Shown here: piece after piece, positions 1 through 6,542 of the stretch
Layout: the number at the start of each line of letters is the position of its first letter
Position numbering within the stretch: position 1 is the first letter of the stretch
Assembly: GCA_050180015.1 (NCBI GenBank)
Contig: JBFXEO010000106.1
Coordinates: forward strand, 1-9,551
Origin: JBFXEO01 sp050180015
GTDB taxonomy: Bacteria; Bacteroidota; Bacteroidia; Bacteroidales; Tenuifilaceae
DNA: 9,551 nucleotides
Reading direction: 5' to 3'
Program-made: the position numbers and the translations under genes
Notes under the pieces: model-generated
What the model was told of the DNA's origin: nothing
The model's database searches: none
The model's input: only the letters and a program-made list of their open reading frames with translations

Positions 1-1433
1 TCATCAATGTAGCCCAGTTCAGCAGCTTTGTACGGATTTGCAAAGGTATTGCGATACTCGTCGATTAGGCCCTGACGGGTTTCCTCATCATCAGTTTTAC
101 CACGGTAGAGTATGTTTACAGCACCTTCGGGGCCCATTACGGCAATTTCGGCCATTGGGTAGGCAAAGTTTACATCGGCCCCAACTTGCTTGCTGGACAT
201 AACGCAGTATGCACCACCGTAGGCTTTGCGGGTAATAAGTGCAATTTTGGGTACAGTGGCTTCGGAGTAAGCGTAGAGCAGCTTGGCCCCGTGCTTTATT
301 ATTCCGTTGGACTCTTGGTTAACACCGGGTAAAAAGCCGGGGACATCAACAAAGGTAACCAGGGAGATGTTAAAAGCATCGCAGAATCGAATAAAACGGG
401 CCGCTTTTACCGATGCGTCTATATCCAGTACACCTGCCAAGTGTGCTGGTTGGTTAGCCACTATACCAACGGTATTCCCGGCCATTCGGGCAAAGCCTAT
501 CACAATATTTTTGGCGTACATCGGTTGTACTTCCAGGAAATTTTTATCATCAACCACAATGCCGATTAGCTCTTTAATGTCGTAGGGTTTATTGGGATCG
601 GCTGGAATTAATGTTTGAAGCGACTCATCTTCCCGCTTAATATCATCTGTTGTGGGAACAACCGGGGGGTCTGCCATGTTGTTTGCAGGAAGGAAGCTCA
701 TCAACTCGCGGATAAGCATTAAAGCCTGTTCGTCGTTTTCGGCAATAAAGTGGGCAACACCACTTTTAGCGTTATGGGTTATGGCACCCCCAAGGTCTTC
801 CTTGGTTACCTCCTCGTGGGTGACGGCTTTTATAACATCTGGGCCCGTTACAAACATGTAGCTGGAATCTTTTACCATCACAATAAAATCGGTAAGTGCC
901 GGGGAATAAACTGCGCCTCCGGCACATGGCCCCATAATGCAGGTTATTTGGGGAATAACGCCGGAGCTTTTTACGTTGTTGTGAAAAATTTCGGCATAGC
1001 CGGCCAAGCTTTGTACGCCCTCCTGAATTCTGGCACCGCCGGAATCGTTTAGGCCCAGAACGGGAACTCCCATTTTAATAGCCAGCTGTTGTAGTTTGAC
1101 TACTTTATCGGCATTGGCACGGCTTAACGTTCCGCCAAATATCGTAAAATCGTAGGCGTAAACGTAAACTAAGCGTCCGTCAATTTTTCCATAGCCGGTT
1201 ACAATTCCATCGCCGGGAATCCGGTTGTTGGCCATGCCAAAATCTGTGTTACGATGGGTAACAAATTTATCGAATTCGTTGAAGGTTCCCGGGTCAAGCA
1301 GTTCTACAATTCGTTCGTGCGCTGTTTTTTTCCCCGATTCGTGCTGCTTTGCAACCTTATCGGCACCGCCTGCCGCATCGGCAGCTTGGTTCCGTTGTTC
1401 TAGCTCTTTATATAGTTTTTCTAGGCTTTTCAT
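1..1433 (-). CDS. Acyl-CoA carboxylase carboxyltransferase (beta) subunit, PccB/MmdA family, 3'-truncated by window edge
   Basis: This subunit transfers carboxyl from carboxybiotin to an acyl-CoA (propionyl- or acetyl-CoA likely) in the cytoplasm. I translated it by hand from the ATG at 1433-1431: 477 codons without a stop, running off the left edge. The family is usually about 510-520 residues, so roughly 35-40 C-terminal residues are missing. The N-terminus starts MKSLEKLYKELEQRN. The N-terminal crotonase-like half holds NDSGGARIQEG (129-139) and the oxyanion-hole segment GPCAGGAVYSP (168-178). The C-terminal half holds FVDVPGFLPG (361-370) and the second oxyanion segment RKAYGGAYC (402-410), then AEIAVMGPEGAVN (428-440). 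Residue C410 sits where Asp marks propionyl-CoA carboxylases and Ile marks acetyl-CoA types, so substrate is uncertain. It lies 149 nt downstream of the biotin carrier gene and is probably in the same operon. The family is certain; PccB versus a broad acyl-CoA carboxylase is not. Confidence 0.95.
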   Translation of the reverse strand, partial: MKSLEKLYKELEQRNQAADAAGGADKVAKQHESGKKTAHERIVELLDPGTFNEFDKFVTHRNTDFGMANNRIPGDGIVTGYGKIDGRLVYVYAYDFTIFGGTLSRANADKVVKLQQLAIKMGVPVLGLNDSGGARIQEGVQSLAGYAEIFHNNVKSSGVIPQITCIMGPCAGGAVYSPALTDFIVMVKDSSYMFVTGPDVIKAVTHEEVTKEDLGGAITHNAKSGVAHFIAENDEQALMLIRELMSFLPANNMADPPVVPTTDDIKREDESLQTLIPADPNKPYDIKELIGIVVDDKNFLEVQPMYAKNIVIGFARMAGNTVGIVANQPAHLAGVLDIDASVKAARFIRFCDAFNISLVTFVDVPGFLPGVNQESNGIIKHGAKLLYAYSEATVPKIALITRKAYGGAYCVMSSKQVGADVNFAYPMAEIAVMGPEGAVNILYRGKTDDEETRQGLIDEYRNTFANPYKAAELGYID

Positions 1434-1537
1434 TTGGTTGATATTTAAAAAGGTCATATAAAAGGGTTTGGTTTACGGAGATTAGAATCCTTAGAAATCG
1501 AAGTATAATGGATTTAAAAGATTTTAATTTGATTGCG

Positions 1538-1554
1538 ACTTCAGTACCTGAAGT
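1538..1554 (-). repeat. Short perfect hairpin between carrier and carboxyltransferase genes
   Basis: A perfect inverted repeat, ACTTCAG-3 nt-CTGAAGT (7-bp stem), lies about 28 nt after the carrier-gene stop in the 149-nt spacer before the carboxyltransferase start. The downstream side on the minus strand is A/T-rich but has no clean run of T, so a strong intrinsic terminator is unlikely. It could be an mRNA processing or stability element that sets the subunit ratio. That role is inference. The rest of the spacer shows no gene and no convincing promoter. Confidence 0.35.
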
Positions 1555-1582
1555 GGATTCTGTTAAATCAAACCATCAAAAT

Positions 1583-2092
1583 TTATTCAATTTCAATCAG
1601 GGGCTGATTTGCGTTGATATTTTCGCCTTCGGCAACGTATATCTTTTTAATTACGCCATCGATGGGCGATTTGTATTCGCTTTCCATTTTCATGGCGGAG
1701 ATAGTGATTACGGTTGCTCCCTTGGTTACGGTATCGCCCTCGGCAACAGGAATTTTTACTACCCTGCCGGGCATAGGGGTGGAAATAACCCTGTCGGTAG
1801 CGTTATCATCGGTCGATTTCCGGCTCATCATATACCTGCTCTGGGCATCAATAATTTCAACTTCGTGTGAGTTATAAAAGGTGTTTACGTAATAATTCTT
1901 AGGTCCATCGCCGGGAATTATCTCTATGTTGTAGGATTTTCCGTTGTGCAGAATAGAGTAAACGCCATTTTCAACCATGGCAATATCAATTTTGTACTCT
2001 TTCCCGTCCACTTCAATGACAACAATTTGCCCATCGCGCTTAATCAGCTTAACGTTTGCCAGCCTGTCGCCAATTTTTACCTCATATCCCAT
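1583..2092 (-). CDS. Biotin carboxyl carrier protein with N-terminal BT-like domain
   Basis: This carries covalently bound biotin between the biotin carboxylase encoded just upstream and the carboxyltransferase encoded just downstream. The 169-residue protein ends in a biotinyl domain: STPMPGRVVKIPVAEGD (104-120) precedes the biotinylation motif SAMKMES (132-138), with K135 as the biotin site, followed by SPIDGVIKKIYVAEGE (142-157). The AMKM motif and flanking glycines separate it from lipoyl domains. The N-terminal ~90 residues are beta-rich and resemble the BT linker domain that precedes the biotinyl domain in the alpha chain of propionyl-CoA carboxylase. Its start codon lies 2 nt after the TAG stop of the biotin carboxylase gene, which points to translational coupling. 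It is longer than a minimal biotinyl domain (~80 residues) and lacks the long Pro/Ala linker of E. coli AccB. Substrate specificity cannot be read from this subunit. Confidence 0.93.
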   Translation of the reverse strand: MGYEVKIGDRLANVKLIKRDGQIVVIEVDGKEYKIDIAMVENGVYSILHNGKSYNIEIIPGDGPKNYYVNTFYNSHEVEIIDAQSRYMMSRKSTDDNATDRVISTPMPGRVVKIPVAEGDTVTKGATVITISAMKMESEYKSPIDGVIKKIYVAEGENINANQPLIEIE

Positions 2093-2094
2093 AG

Positions 2095-3609
2095 CTATAT
2101 GCGCTGTAAATTCTTTTTTAACCCGTATGATTTCCAGTTGTCAAAGCTGTGCGAAACGGTAAAATCGCTCATGGCAACCTTCTCCATTTTGGTGATATAG
2201 TCGAAGTAAGCGGCAATAGCGGCCATGTCCTCAAAGGTTCGGCTACTGTCGTTGGGCATTTCCATCAATTCATCAAAGTGATCGTCAACAAAGTGGGTAT
2301 TATAAATTCCATGCTGGAAATCGGCATTGTCCATGATTTTTTCCAAGAAACGGATAGATGTTTTTACCCCGGTAATTTTATACTCAAAAAGGGCGCGTTT
2401 CATGCGGGTGATTGCCTCCTCGCGGGTCCGGCCCCACGATATTAGCTTGGAGATCATTGGATCGTAGTAGATAGGTATTTCGTATCCTTCGTAAACGTAC
2501 CCATCGGTTCTTATGCCCAGTCCATTGGGTTCACTGATGTGGCGAATTAGTCCGGGTGATGGAATGAACCCGTTGAACGGGTCTTCGGCCGATACACGAC
2601 ACTCAACGGCATGTCCATGCTGAAAAACCTCATTTTGGCTGAACGAAAGCGGGAGGTTAGAGGCTATACGAATTTGCTCTTTAACCAAATCTATCCCTGT
2701 AACCCTTTCGGTGATTGGATGTTCAACCTGTAGGCGGGTATTCATTTCGAGGAAGTAAAAGTTTCGGTTGCCGTCAACCAGAAATTCAATTGTTCCGGCT
2801 CCCGTGTAGTTAACTGCCCGTGCCGCTTTTACTGCGGCTTCGCCCATTTGCTGGCGAAGTTCAGGTGTGATGAAGGGCGATGGGGTTTCCTCGATCATCT
2901 TTTGATGACGGCGTTGAATAGAGCACTCGCGCTCGAACAGGTGAACGGTGTTGCCCATATTGTCGGCGAGTATTTGAAACTCGATGTGATGAGGAGATTC
3001 CAGATACTTTTCCACGTAAACGGTATCGTTGCCAAAGGATGACATGGCCTCTGATTGTGCCATTTTTAGTGCTGATATAAGGTCGGACGATTTACGCACC
3101 AGGCGCATCCCTTTTCCGCCACCACCTGCTGAGGCTTTAATAATTATTGGCAGGCCAATTTCGTCAACAATTCTTTTTACAGCATCGGCATCAACAACCT
3201 TTTGCTGGGTTCCGGGAACTACGGGAACACCTGCGGCAATCATTGTTTGGCGTGCGGTAATTTTATCGCCCATGGTGGTTATTGCATTGGGGTTTGGGCC
3301 GATGAAAGTTAGGCCGGAACTGTTGCATTTCCTTGCAAATTCCGCATTCTCGGAAAGAAACCCATAGCCCGGATGTATGGCATCTGCGCCGCATTTACGG
3401 GCAACCTCAATAATTTTATCGCCGTTAAGGTAGCTTTCCTTGGAGGGTGAAGGCCCAATGTGGTAAGCTTCGTCGGCATAACGAACATGTGTTGCACTAC
3501 GGTCGGAGTCTGAATATACGGCCACGGATAGTATGCCCATCTCGCGGCACGACCTGATAACCCGGACGGCTATTTCGCCCCGGTTGGCAATTAAAACTTT
3601 TTTAATCAT
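2095..3609 (-). CDS. Biotin carboxylase subunit of acyl-CoA carboxylase (AccC/PccA-type)
   Basis: This cytoplasmic enzyme carboxylates the biotin of the carrier protein using ATP and bicarbonate. The 504-residue protein has the full three-part fold: an N-terminal domain (KVLIANRGEIAVR, 4-16), an ATP-grasp domain (about 115-322) and a C-terminal domain (about 334-445). Numbering matches E. coli AccC closely: ATP-binding K116 (MGDK) and K159, glycine loop AGGGGKGM (161-168), RRHQK (233-237), metal ligands E288 and N290 in FLEMNTR, catalytic R292, E296 and R338. All key residues are present, so it should be active. It runs about 55 residues past the usual AccC end. That tail resembles the segment joining biotin carboxylase to the BT domain in single-chain alpha subunits, and the carrier gene starts 2 nt later. 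A Bacteroidetes-type promoter and a palindrome lie directly upstream, so this is probably the first gene of the operon. Confidence 0.95.
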   Translation of the reverse strand: MIKKVLIANRGEIAVRVIRSCREMGILSVAVYSDSDRSATHVRYADEAYHIGPSPSKESYLNGDKIIEVARKCGADAIHPGYGFLSENAEFARKCNSSGLTFIGPNPNAITTMGDKITARQTMIAAGVPVVPGTQQKVVDADAVKRIVDEIGLPIIIKASAGGGGKGMRLVRKSSDLISALKMAQSEAMSSFGNDTVYVEKYLESPHHIEFQILADNMGNTVHLFERECSIQRRHQKMIEETPSPFITPELRQQMGEAAVKAARAVNYTGAGTIEFLVDGNRNFYFLEMNTRLQVEHPITERVTGIDLVKEQIRIASNLPLSFSQNEVFQHGHAVECRVSAEDPFNGFIPSPGLIRHISEPNGLGIRTDGYVYEGYEIPIYYDPMISKLISWGRTREEAITRMKRALFEYKITGVKTSIRFLEKIMDNADFQHGIYNTHFVDDHFDELMEMPNDSSRTFEDMAAIAAYFDYITKMEKVAMSDFTVSHSFDNWKSYGLKKNLQRI

Positions 3610-3634
3610 ATAGTCCCAAAATAAGAATCCGGGA

Positions 3635-3642
3635 CAAAGGTA
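3635..3642 (-). promoter_or_regulatory. Bacteroidetes-type -7 promoter element (TACCTTTG) of the carboxylase operon
   Basis: The minus strand reads TACCTTTG, an exact match to the Bacteroidetes sigma-ABfr -7 consensus TAnnTTTG, 25 nt before the biotin carboxylase ATG. The expected start site would leave a leader of only about 20 nt. At the -33 position (19-20 nt upstream) there is no exact TTG, only TGTT inside a palindrome, so the promoter may be weak alone or need an activator. Confidence 0.6.
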
Positions 3643-3653
3643 ATTAAAAATTT

Positions 3654-3667
3654 ATGTTATATAACAT
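3654..3667. promoter_or_regulatory. 14-bp perfect palindrome overlapping the -33 region (candidate operator)
   Basis: ATGTTATATAACAT is identical to its own reverse complement. A third half-site ATGTT follows at 3666-3670, forming the overlapping palindrome AACATGTT (3663-3670). The element begins 11 nt upstream of the -7 box and covers the -33 position, where a repressor or activator dimer would control the carboxylase operon. A/T-rich sequence makes chance palindromes more likely, but an exact 14-mer at this spot is notable. The regulator is unknown and none is encoded in the window. Confidence 0.45.
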
Positions 3668-3836
3668 GTTTGCTGTTTTTTCTGTTTTACAACAGAGTTA
3701 CTGGGCCTTGTTGTAGCTGCCACAATCGATATAGGTTGAATGATTTACGGTTAAAATAAATTTTGTTAAAAGGAAGGACAGGAGCCAAGCGTAATGGGTT
3801 TCCGACGTGTAAATTGGAGGGCATTATGCTAGTCCC

Positions 3837-3865
3837 CCGCCAAGGCAGCATTGCCGGGTTGGCGG
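3837..3865. repeat. Two-tier GC-rich inverted repeat (strong hairpin potential)
   Basis: On the plus strand CCGCCAA (3837-3843) pairs perfectly with TTGGCGG (3859-3865). Inside it GGCA (3844-3847) pairs with TGCC (3852-3855) around a 4-nt loop, leaving a 3-nt bulge GGG. CCCCGC (3835-3840) can instead pair with GCGGGG (3874-3879). No T-run follows on either strand, so it is not a standard terminator. It could be a dispersed repeat (REP-like), a structured RNA or a DNA-binding site. Function is unknown. Confidence 0.5.
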
Positions 3866-3927
3866 TGAAACCAGCGGGGTTTGGTGCGGGCAACCGGCCG
3901 TATTTTTGGCCAATATATCAACTTTGT

Positions 3928-3958
3928 TGAGCCTGTAATGCCCGGTTCTTTTGGCTCA
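3928..3958. repeat. Inverted repeat TGAGCC / GGCTCA
   Basis: TGAGCC (3928-3933) and GGCTCA (3953-3958) are perfect reverse complements around a 19-nt loop. They lie just right of the GC-rich hairpin and could belong to the same structured element. No T-tract follows on either strand. A 6-bp stem with a long loop is weak evidence alone. Confidence 0.3.
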
Positions 3959-4121
3959 GGGTGCAACTGATATTTTAGTAGAACTCACATTAGAAAGTAA
4001 AAATTTGGGATGAAGAAGAGCAAAGGAATCAGAAATCGAAGGGACAACGACAGGGCGACCCAACAATTTTTGCTTTTTGAATGCCAACAGTATAAAAAAA
4101 TTATGCGTATGACCGATCTGG

Positions 4122-5306
4122 CTATTCGTTCAGAATCATTTCCATTGGAATGCGTAAAAATTGTGCCCGGTAGTTTTCTACATTATCGAAAACAGAGCGA
4201 ACATTCAATGAGTTAATACAGTATGAAACAAGTAGCTGATTATTTTTTATGTACTGGACATGGGCTAGGGCGTTATAGGTAAATAGGGTTTTTGTGGAGT
4301 CCAAATCGCAATCGGGGGTATGATAAATAAACCGTTTATTGGAGTAGCCCTTTTCGGGGGAGCTGGATGTGTAGGTATAAATATCGGTGCCGGCTCTTTC
4401 CTGCGTTAGCAGTATATATTTGTTGCCATACCTGAAAATGCTGAACTGCTCAGAGACGCTTACATCTATTTCAATTGGCTTTGAGTTTCTGATATTGTTA
4501 TCCCAGCCCTTGCCCGTTGAGTATTCCCAGTTTTCGGAAAAGTTTTTGCTGTTTAGGGGTACCCTGGCAACGTGTATCTTCGAAAATCCCGGAAGATTTT
4601 GTGTTCCAAAAATATAAACGAACCCGCTATCTACCATGACGCAGTTTCCAAAGTCAATTTGATTCTCTTTGTAGCAGAATGGGGTGCTGCGTGTTTCGAT
4701 ATACTTAAAGTCCGGTAATGTGAAGGAAAGTAGGTCTATTTGAGAAATCCTGAAAGCAGCCATGTTTTCGGTTAGCTCATCAATTTTGCCCTGTTCGTTC
4801 CCGTTTTCCCCAATTTTTGCTTTTGCCGTTGGTTCGTTGTAAAGGTTCAGGGCAAAAACATATAATGTATCATTTTTTACAAACCCATGCCCGGGCCAAT
4901 ACCAGCGGTAGGTTGAATCGCCGGGTGCATTTACGGGTACTAGTAAGGTTTGAGGGTTACCGTAATTTCCGTTAACTATGGCCTTTGCCTTGGTCTGCTC
5001 TTTGTTAATAACATTAAACGCATTTCTTAGCATCGGCGTATTATAATTGCGGGAATTGTTGGTTACCTTACCTAAGAAACAATCGCCCAGGAAAAACACC
5101 GATGAGCCATCGGGAAGCGGAACAGAAAAGATTCCATCGGCACCGGTAAGGCCTCCCGAATCGGCATAAAATAGTGATTTAAATTTTTCGTCGAAGGATA
5201 TTTTAGGGCTCGTTGTTGTTTTTTGCTTACAAGACAGTGCGAATAGTAAGGCAACCAACGGGAGGCATGTTACTGCTATGCTAAATGTATTCTTAAACGG
5301 TTTCAT
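4122..5306 (-). CDS. Exported lipoprotein with DUF4185/DUF5005-like beta-propeller (paralogue 2)
   Basis: This is a 394-residue predicted lipoprotein. It has a basic start (MKPFK), a hydrophobic stretch and the lipobox ALSC, with C26 as the lipidated cysteine, so it should sit in the periplasm or on the outer surface. The rest looks like a five-bladed propeller of the DUF4185/DUF5005 kind: GLTGADGIFSVPLPDG (52-67), FLGDCFLG (72-79), GNPQTLLVP (116-124), GFVYIFGT (228-235), SVSEQFSIFRYG (283-294) and TYNALAHV (343-350) with LLVSYC (358-363). It aligns blade by blade with the neighbouring gene upstream, from which it is 35 nt away, so the two are tandem duplicates. The upstream copy has LGDGF where this one has PGHGF (H140). 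If that Asp is functional, this copy may have a different or lost activity. Some DUF4185 proteins are endo-D-arabinanases (GH183). Using that here is inference, as is the family assignment, made from memory of motifs. Confidence 0.85.
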   Translation of the reverse strand: MKPFKNTFSIAVTCLPLVALLFALSCKQKTTTSPKISFDEKFKSLFYADSGGLTGADGIFSVPLPDGSSVFFLGDCFLGKVTNNSRNYNTPMLRNAFNVINKEQTKAKAIVNGNYGNPQTLLVPVNAPGDSTYRWYWPGHGFVKNDTLYVFALNLYNEPTAKAKIGENGNEQGKIDELTENMAAFRISQIDLLSFTLPDFKYIETRSTPFCYKENQIDFGNCVMVDSGFVYIFGTQNLPGFSKIHVARVPLNSKNFSENWEYSTGKGWDNNIRNSKPIEIDVSVSEQFSIFRYGNKYILLTQERAGTDIYTYTSSSPEKGYSNKRFIYHTPDCDLDSTKTLFTYNALAHVQYIKNNQLLVSYCINSLNVRSVFDNVENYRAQFLRIPMEMILNE

Positions 5307-5341
5307 TGGATTGTATTTGATTAATAAAAATGGCTTTTATT

Positions 5342-6514
5342 CTATTTATACTTCACTTTAATAAATCTGGGGTGATAGATAGTGGCATCTTTCTGGATAT
5401 CTTCCCAGAAATTGAAGGTAATGGTGTTGTAGCTTACCAAGAGTTCACCAGGTTTTGATAAATGGTAATGGGCTTTAGCGTTGTACACCAATAATCCTTT
5501 TTCTTTAGGTTCAGGGCAAGTATAAACCTCGTTGATTTCGCCAAAAGGACCAATTGGGCTGGTTCCAACCCGTATTCCGATTTTGTCGGAAAAACCTGTC
5601 ATGGAAAAGGTTAGTAAGTATCTGCCGTCTTCAGTTGGTGTAACACTAAGCTCATTGGAAACCCCACCTGTAATCGGAACAACATTCTCCTTACCTTTTA
5701 CCCAGCCGTTCCCATTCCAGAATTTCCATTTGTCAACATCCTCAAATTCTTTGGGCAAAACCCTGGCAGCAAGTAATGATTTTTTCCCTTCGGCAATTCC
5801 GTAAATATATACATACCCATCGGGATCAGGAGCATTGGCTTTTCTGGTATTTACTAATATTCCGCTTCCGAAATAAACTCTTCCGTAGCCAGGGTGATCG
5901 AATCCAAGATTGGTAGCAATTTGTTCATGGTTTGATATACCTTCCGGAGTTGGATCCTTTATTTTCAGAATGGCAACATTAGTTGCATCAAAATCAAACA
6001 CATTGGGGCCGGTCATGAGTACATGGTAAGCGAAAAGATAAAGAGTGTTGCCCTTTTCCTGGTTGATAAAACCATCTCCCAGCCAGAAGTATTCCCCCTT
6101 TTTGGTATTCCTATTACCGGGAACAAAATAAGAGGTTGGGTTCCCATTTTCATCCGTATTATATTCAAATTTTATCGCTGACTTATCGGGGATAACGCCC
6201 GTCATCCAGGCAGTGGTATTATTTACCATTACATTTCCGGGTTTTGGAGCTCCGTTTTCTACCTCACCAATATAGGTATCGCTAAAAATGAAAAGTGTTT
6301 TTTTGTCTTTTTCATTTTGATTCTCTATCCCATCCAAAGGAATGGAGAAAATGCCGTCGGCTCCAAACCAGCCGGATGTTCGTTCCATTAATGCTGTCCA
6401 TTCCGGGGCAGGTTCACCGGTAAATGTCAGGGGTTTTAACGGTTCGGCGGGGTTTTGCTTACAGCTGCAAACAATCAGAACGATTGATGCTGCAAAAAAC
6501 GTTCGGTTCTTCAT
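5342..6514 (-). CDS. Exported lipoprotein with DUF4185/DUF5005-like beta-propeller (paralogue 1)
   Basis: I chose the ATG at 6514 because it gives a proper lipoprotein signal (MKNRTFFAASIVLIVCSC, lipidated C18). An in-frame ATG at 6553 would add 13 polar residues and overlap the upstream gene by 11 nt. The mature part of the 390-residue protein carries SGWFGADGIFSIPLDG (47-62), LFIFSDTYIG (74-83), NNTTAWM (98-104), LGDGFI (145-150), GYVYIYG (233-239), GVSNELSV (284-291), and VYNAKAHYH (343-351) with ELLVSYN (357-363). This repeating pattern suggests a five-bladed propeller like DUF4185/DUF5005 proteins, a fold shared with several glycoside hydrolase families. The conserved acidic residues D53, D79 and D147 are candidates for the active site, by inference. 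It lies 28 nt after the GH92-SGNH gene and 35 nt before its own paralogue, which suggests one transcript and a role in glycan binding or cleavage. No enzyme activity is proven by the sequence. Confidence 0.87.
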   Translation of the reverse strand: MKNRTFFAASIVLIVCSCKQNPAEPLKPLTFTGEPAPEWTALMERTSGWFGADGIFSIPLDGIENQNEKDKKTLFIFSDTYIGEVENGAPKPGNVMVNNTTAWMTGVIPDKSAIKFEYNTDENGNPTSYFVPGNRNTKKGEYFWLGDGFINQEKGNTLYLFAYHVLMTGPNVFDFDATNVAILKIKDPTPEGISNHEQIATNLGFDHPGYGRVYFGSGILVNTRKANAPDPDGYVYIYGIAEGKKSLLAARVLPKEFEDVDKWKFWNGNGWVKGKENVVPITGGVSNELSVTPTEDGRYLLTFSMTGFSDKIGIRVGTSPIGPFGEINEVYTCPEPKEKGLLVYNAKAHYHLSKPGELLVSYNTITFNFWEDIQKDATIYHPRFIKVKYK

Positions 6515-6542
6515 ATTTTTATGTTGACATGTGCAAAGTGAA

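Larger units (their letters stand above)
3610..4121. other. 512-nt intergenic region between the glycan unit and the carboxylase operon
   Basis: I find no convincing gene here. Small open frames exist on both strands (3687-3893 minus, 4010-4216 plus), but neither has a recognisable domain, and the second overlaps the 3' end of the lipoprotein gene. The region contains the carboxylase promoter and palindrome at its left end. In the middle is a 70% GC block (49 of 70 bases, 3831-3900) with inverted repeats, and to its right is ordinary A/T-rich sequence. A run of seven T on the minus strand (4094-4100) follows the lipoprotein gene, but I see no stem before it, so a terminator is not supported. 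Confidence 0.7.

Noticed and set aside
1508..1870. 120-codon plus-strand open frame opposite the biotin carrier gene
   Set aside because: It is antisense to a gene with an intact biotinylation motif, and its aromatic- and glycine-rich translation has no family resemblance.
1..3609. Sodium-pumping methylmalonyl-CoA decarboxylase complex as an alternative identity for the left-hand operon
   Set aside because: A dedicated biotin carboxylase with all catalytic residues is present and no membrane beta or small gamma subunit is seen, which fits an ATP-dependent acyl-CoA carboxylase.
3613..3635. Inverted repeat GTCCC / GGGAC just before the biotin carboxylase ATG, considered as a riboswitch or leader hairpin
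   Set aside because: The distal arm overlaps the -7 box, so it would lie upstream of the expected transcription start and not be in the RNA. A 5-bp stem is also within chance.
3687..3893. 68-codon minus-strand open frame crossing the GC-rich hairpin block
   Set aside because: No domain or signal peptide, and its composition is driven by the GC-rich inverted repeat. Kept only as part of the structured-block finding.
4094..4100. Run of seven T on the minus strand after the lipoprotein gene, considered as an intrinsic terminator
   Set aside because: I could not find a GC-rich stem directly before it.
4010..4216. 68-codon plus-strand open frame at the end of the intergenic region
   Set aside because: It overlaps the 3' end of the convincing minus-strand lipoprotein gene by 95 nt, has no recognisable domain and no promoter match, and looks like chance.
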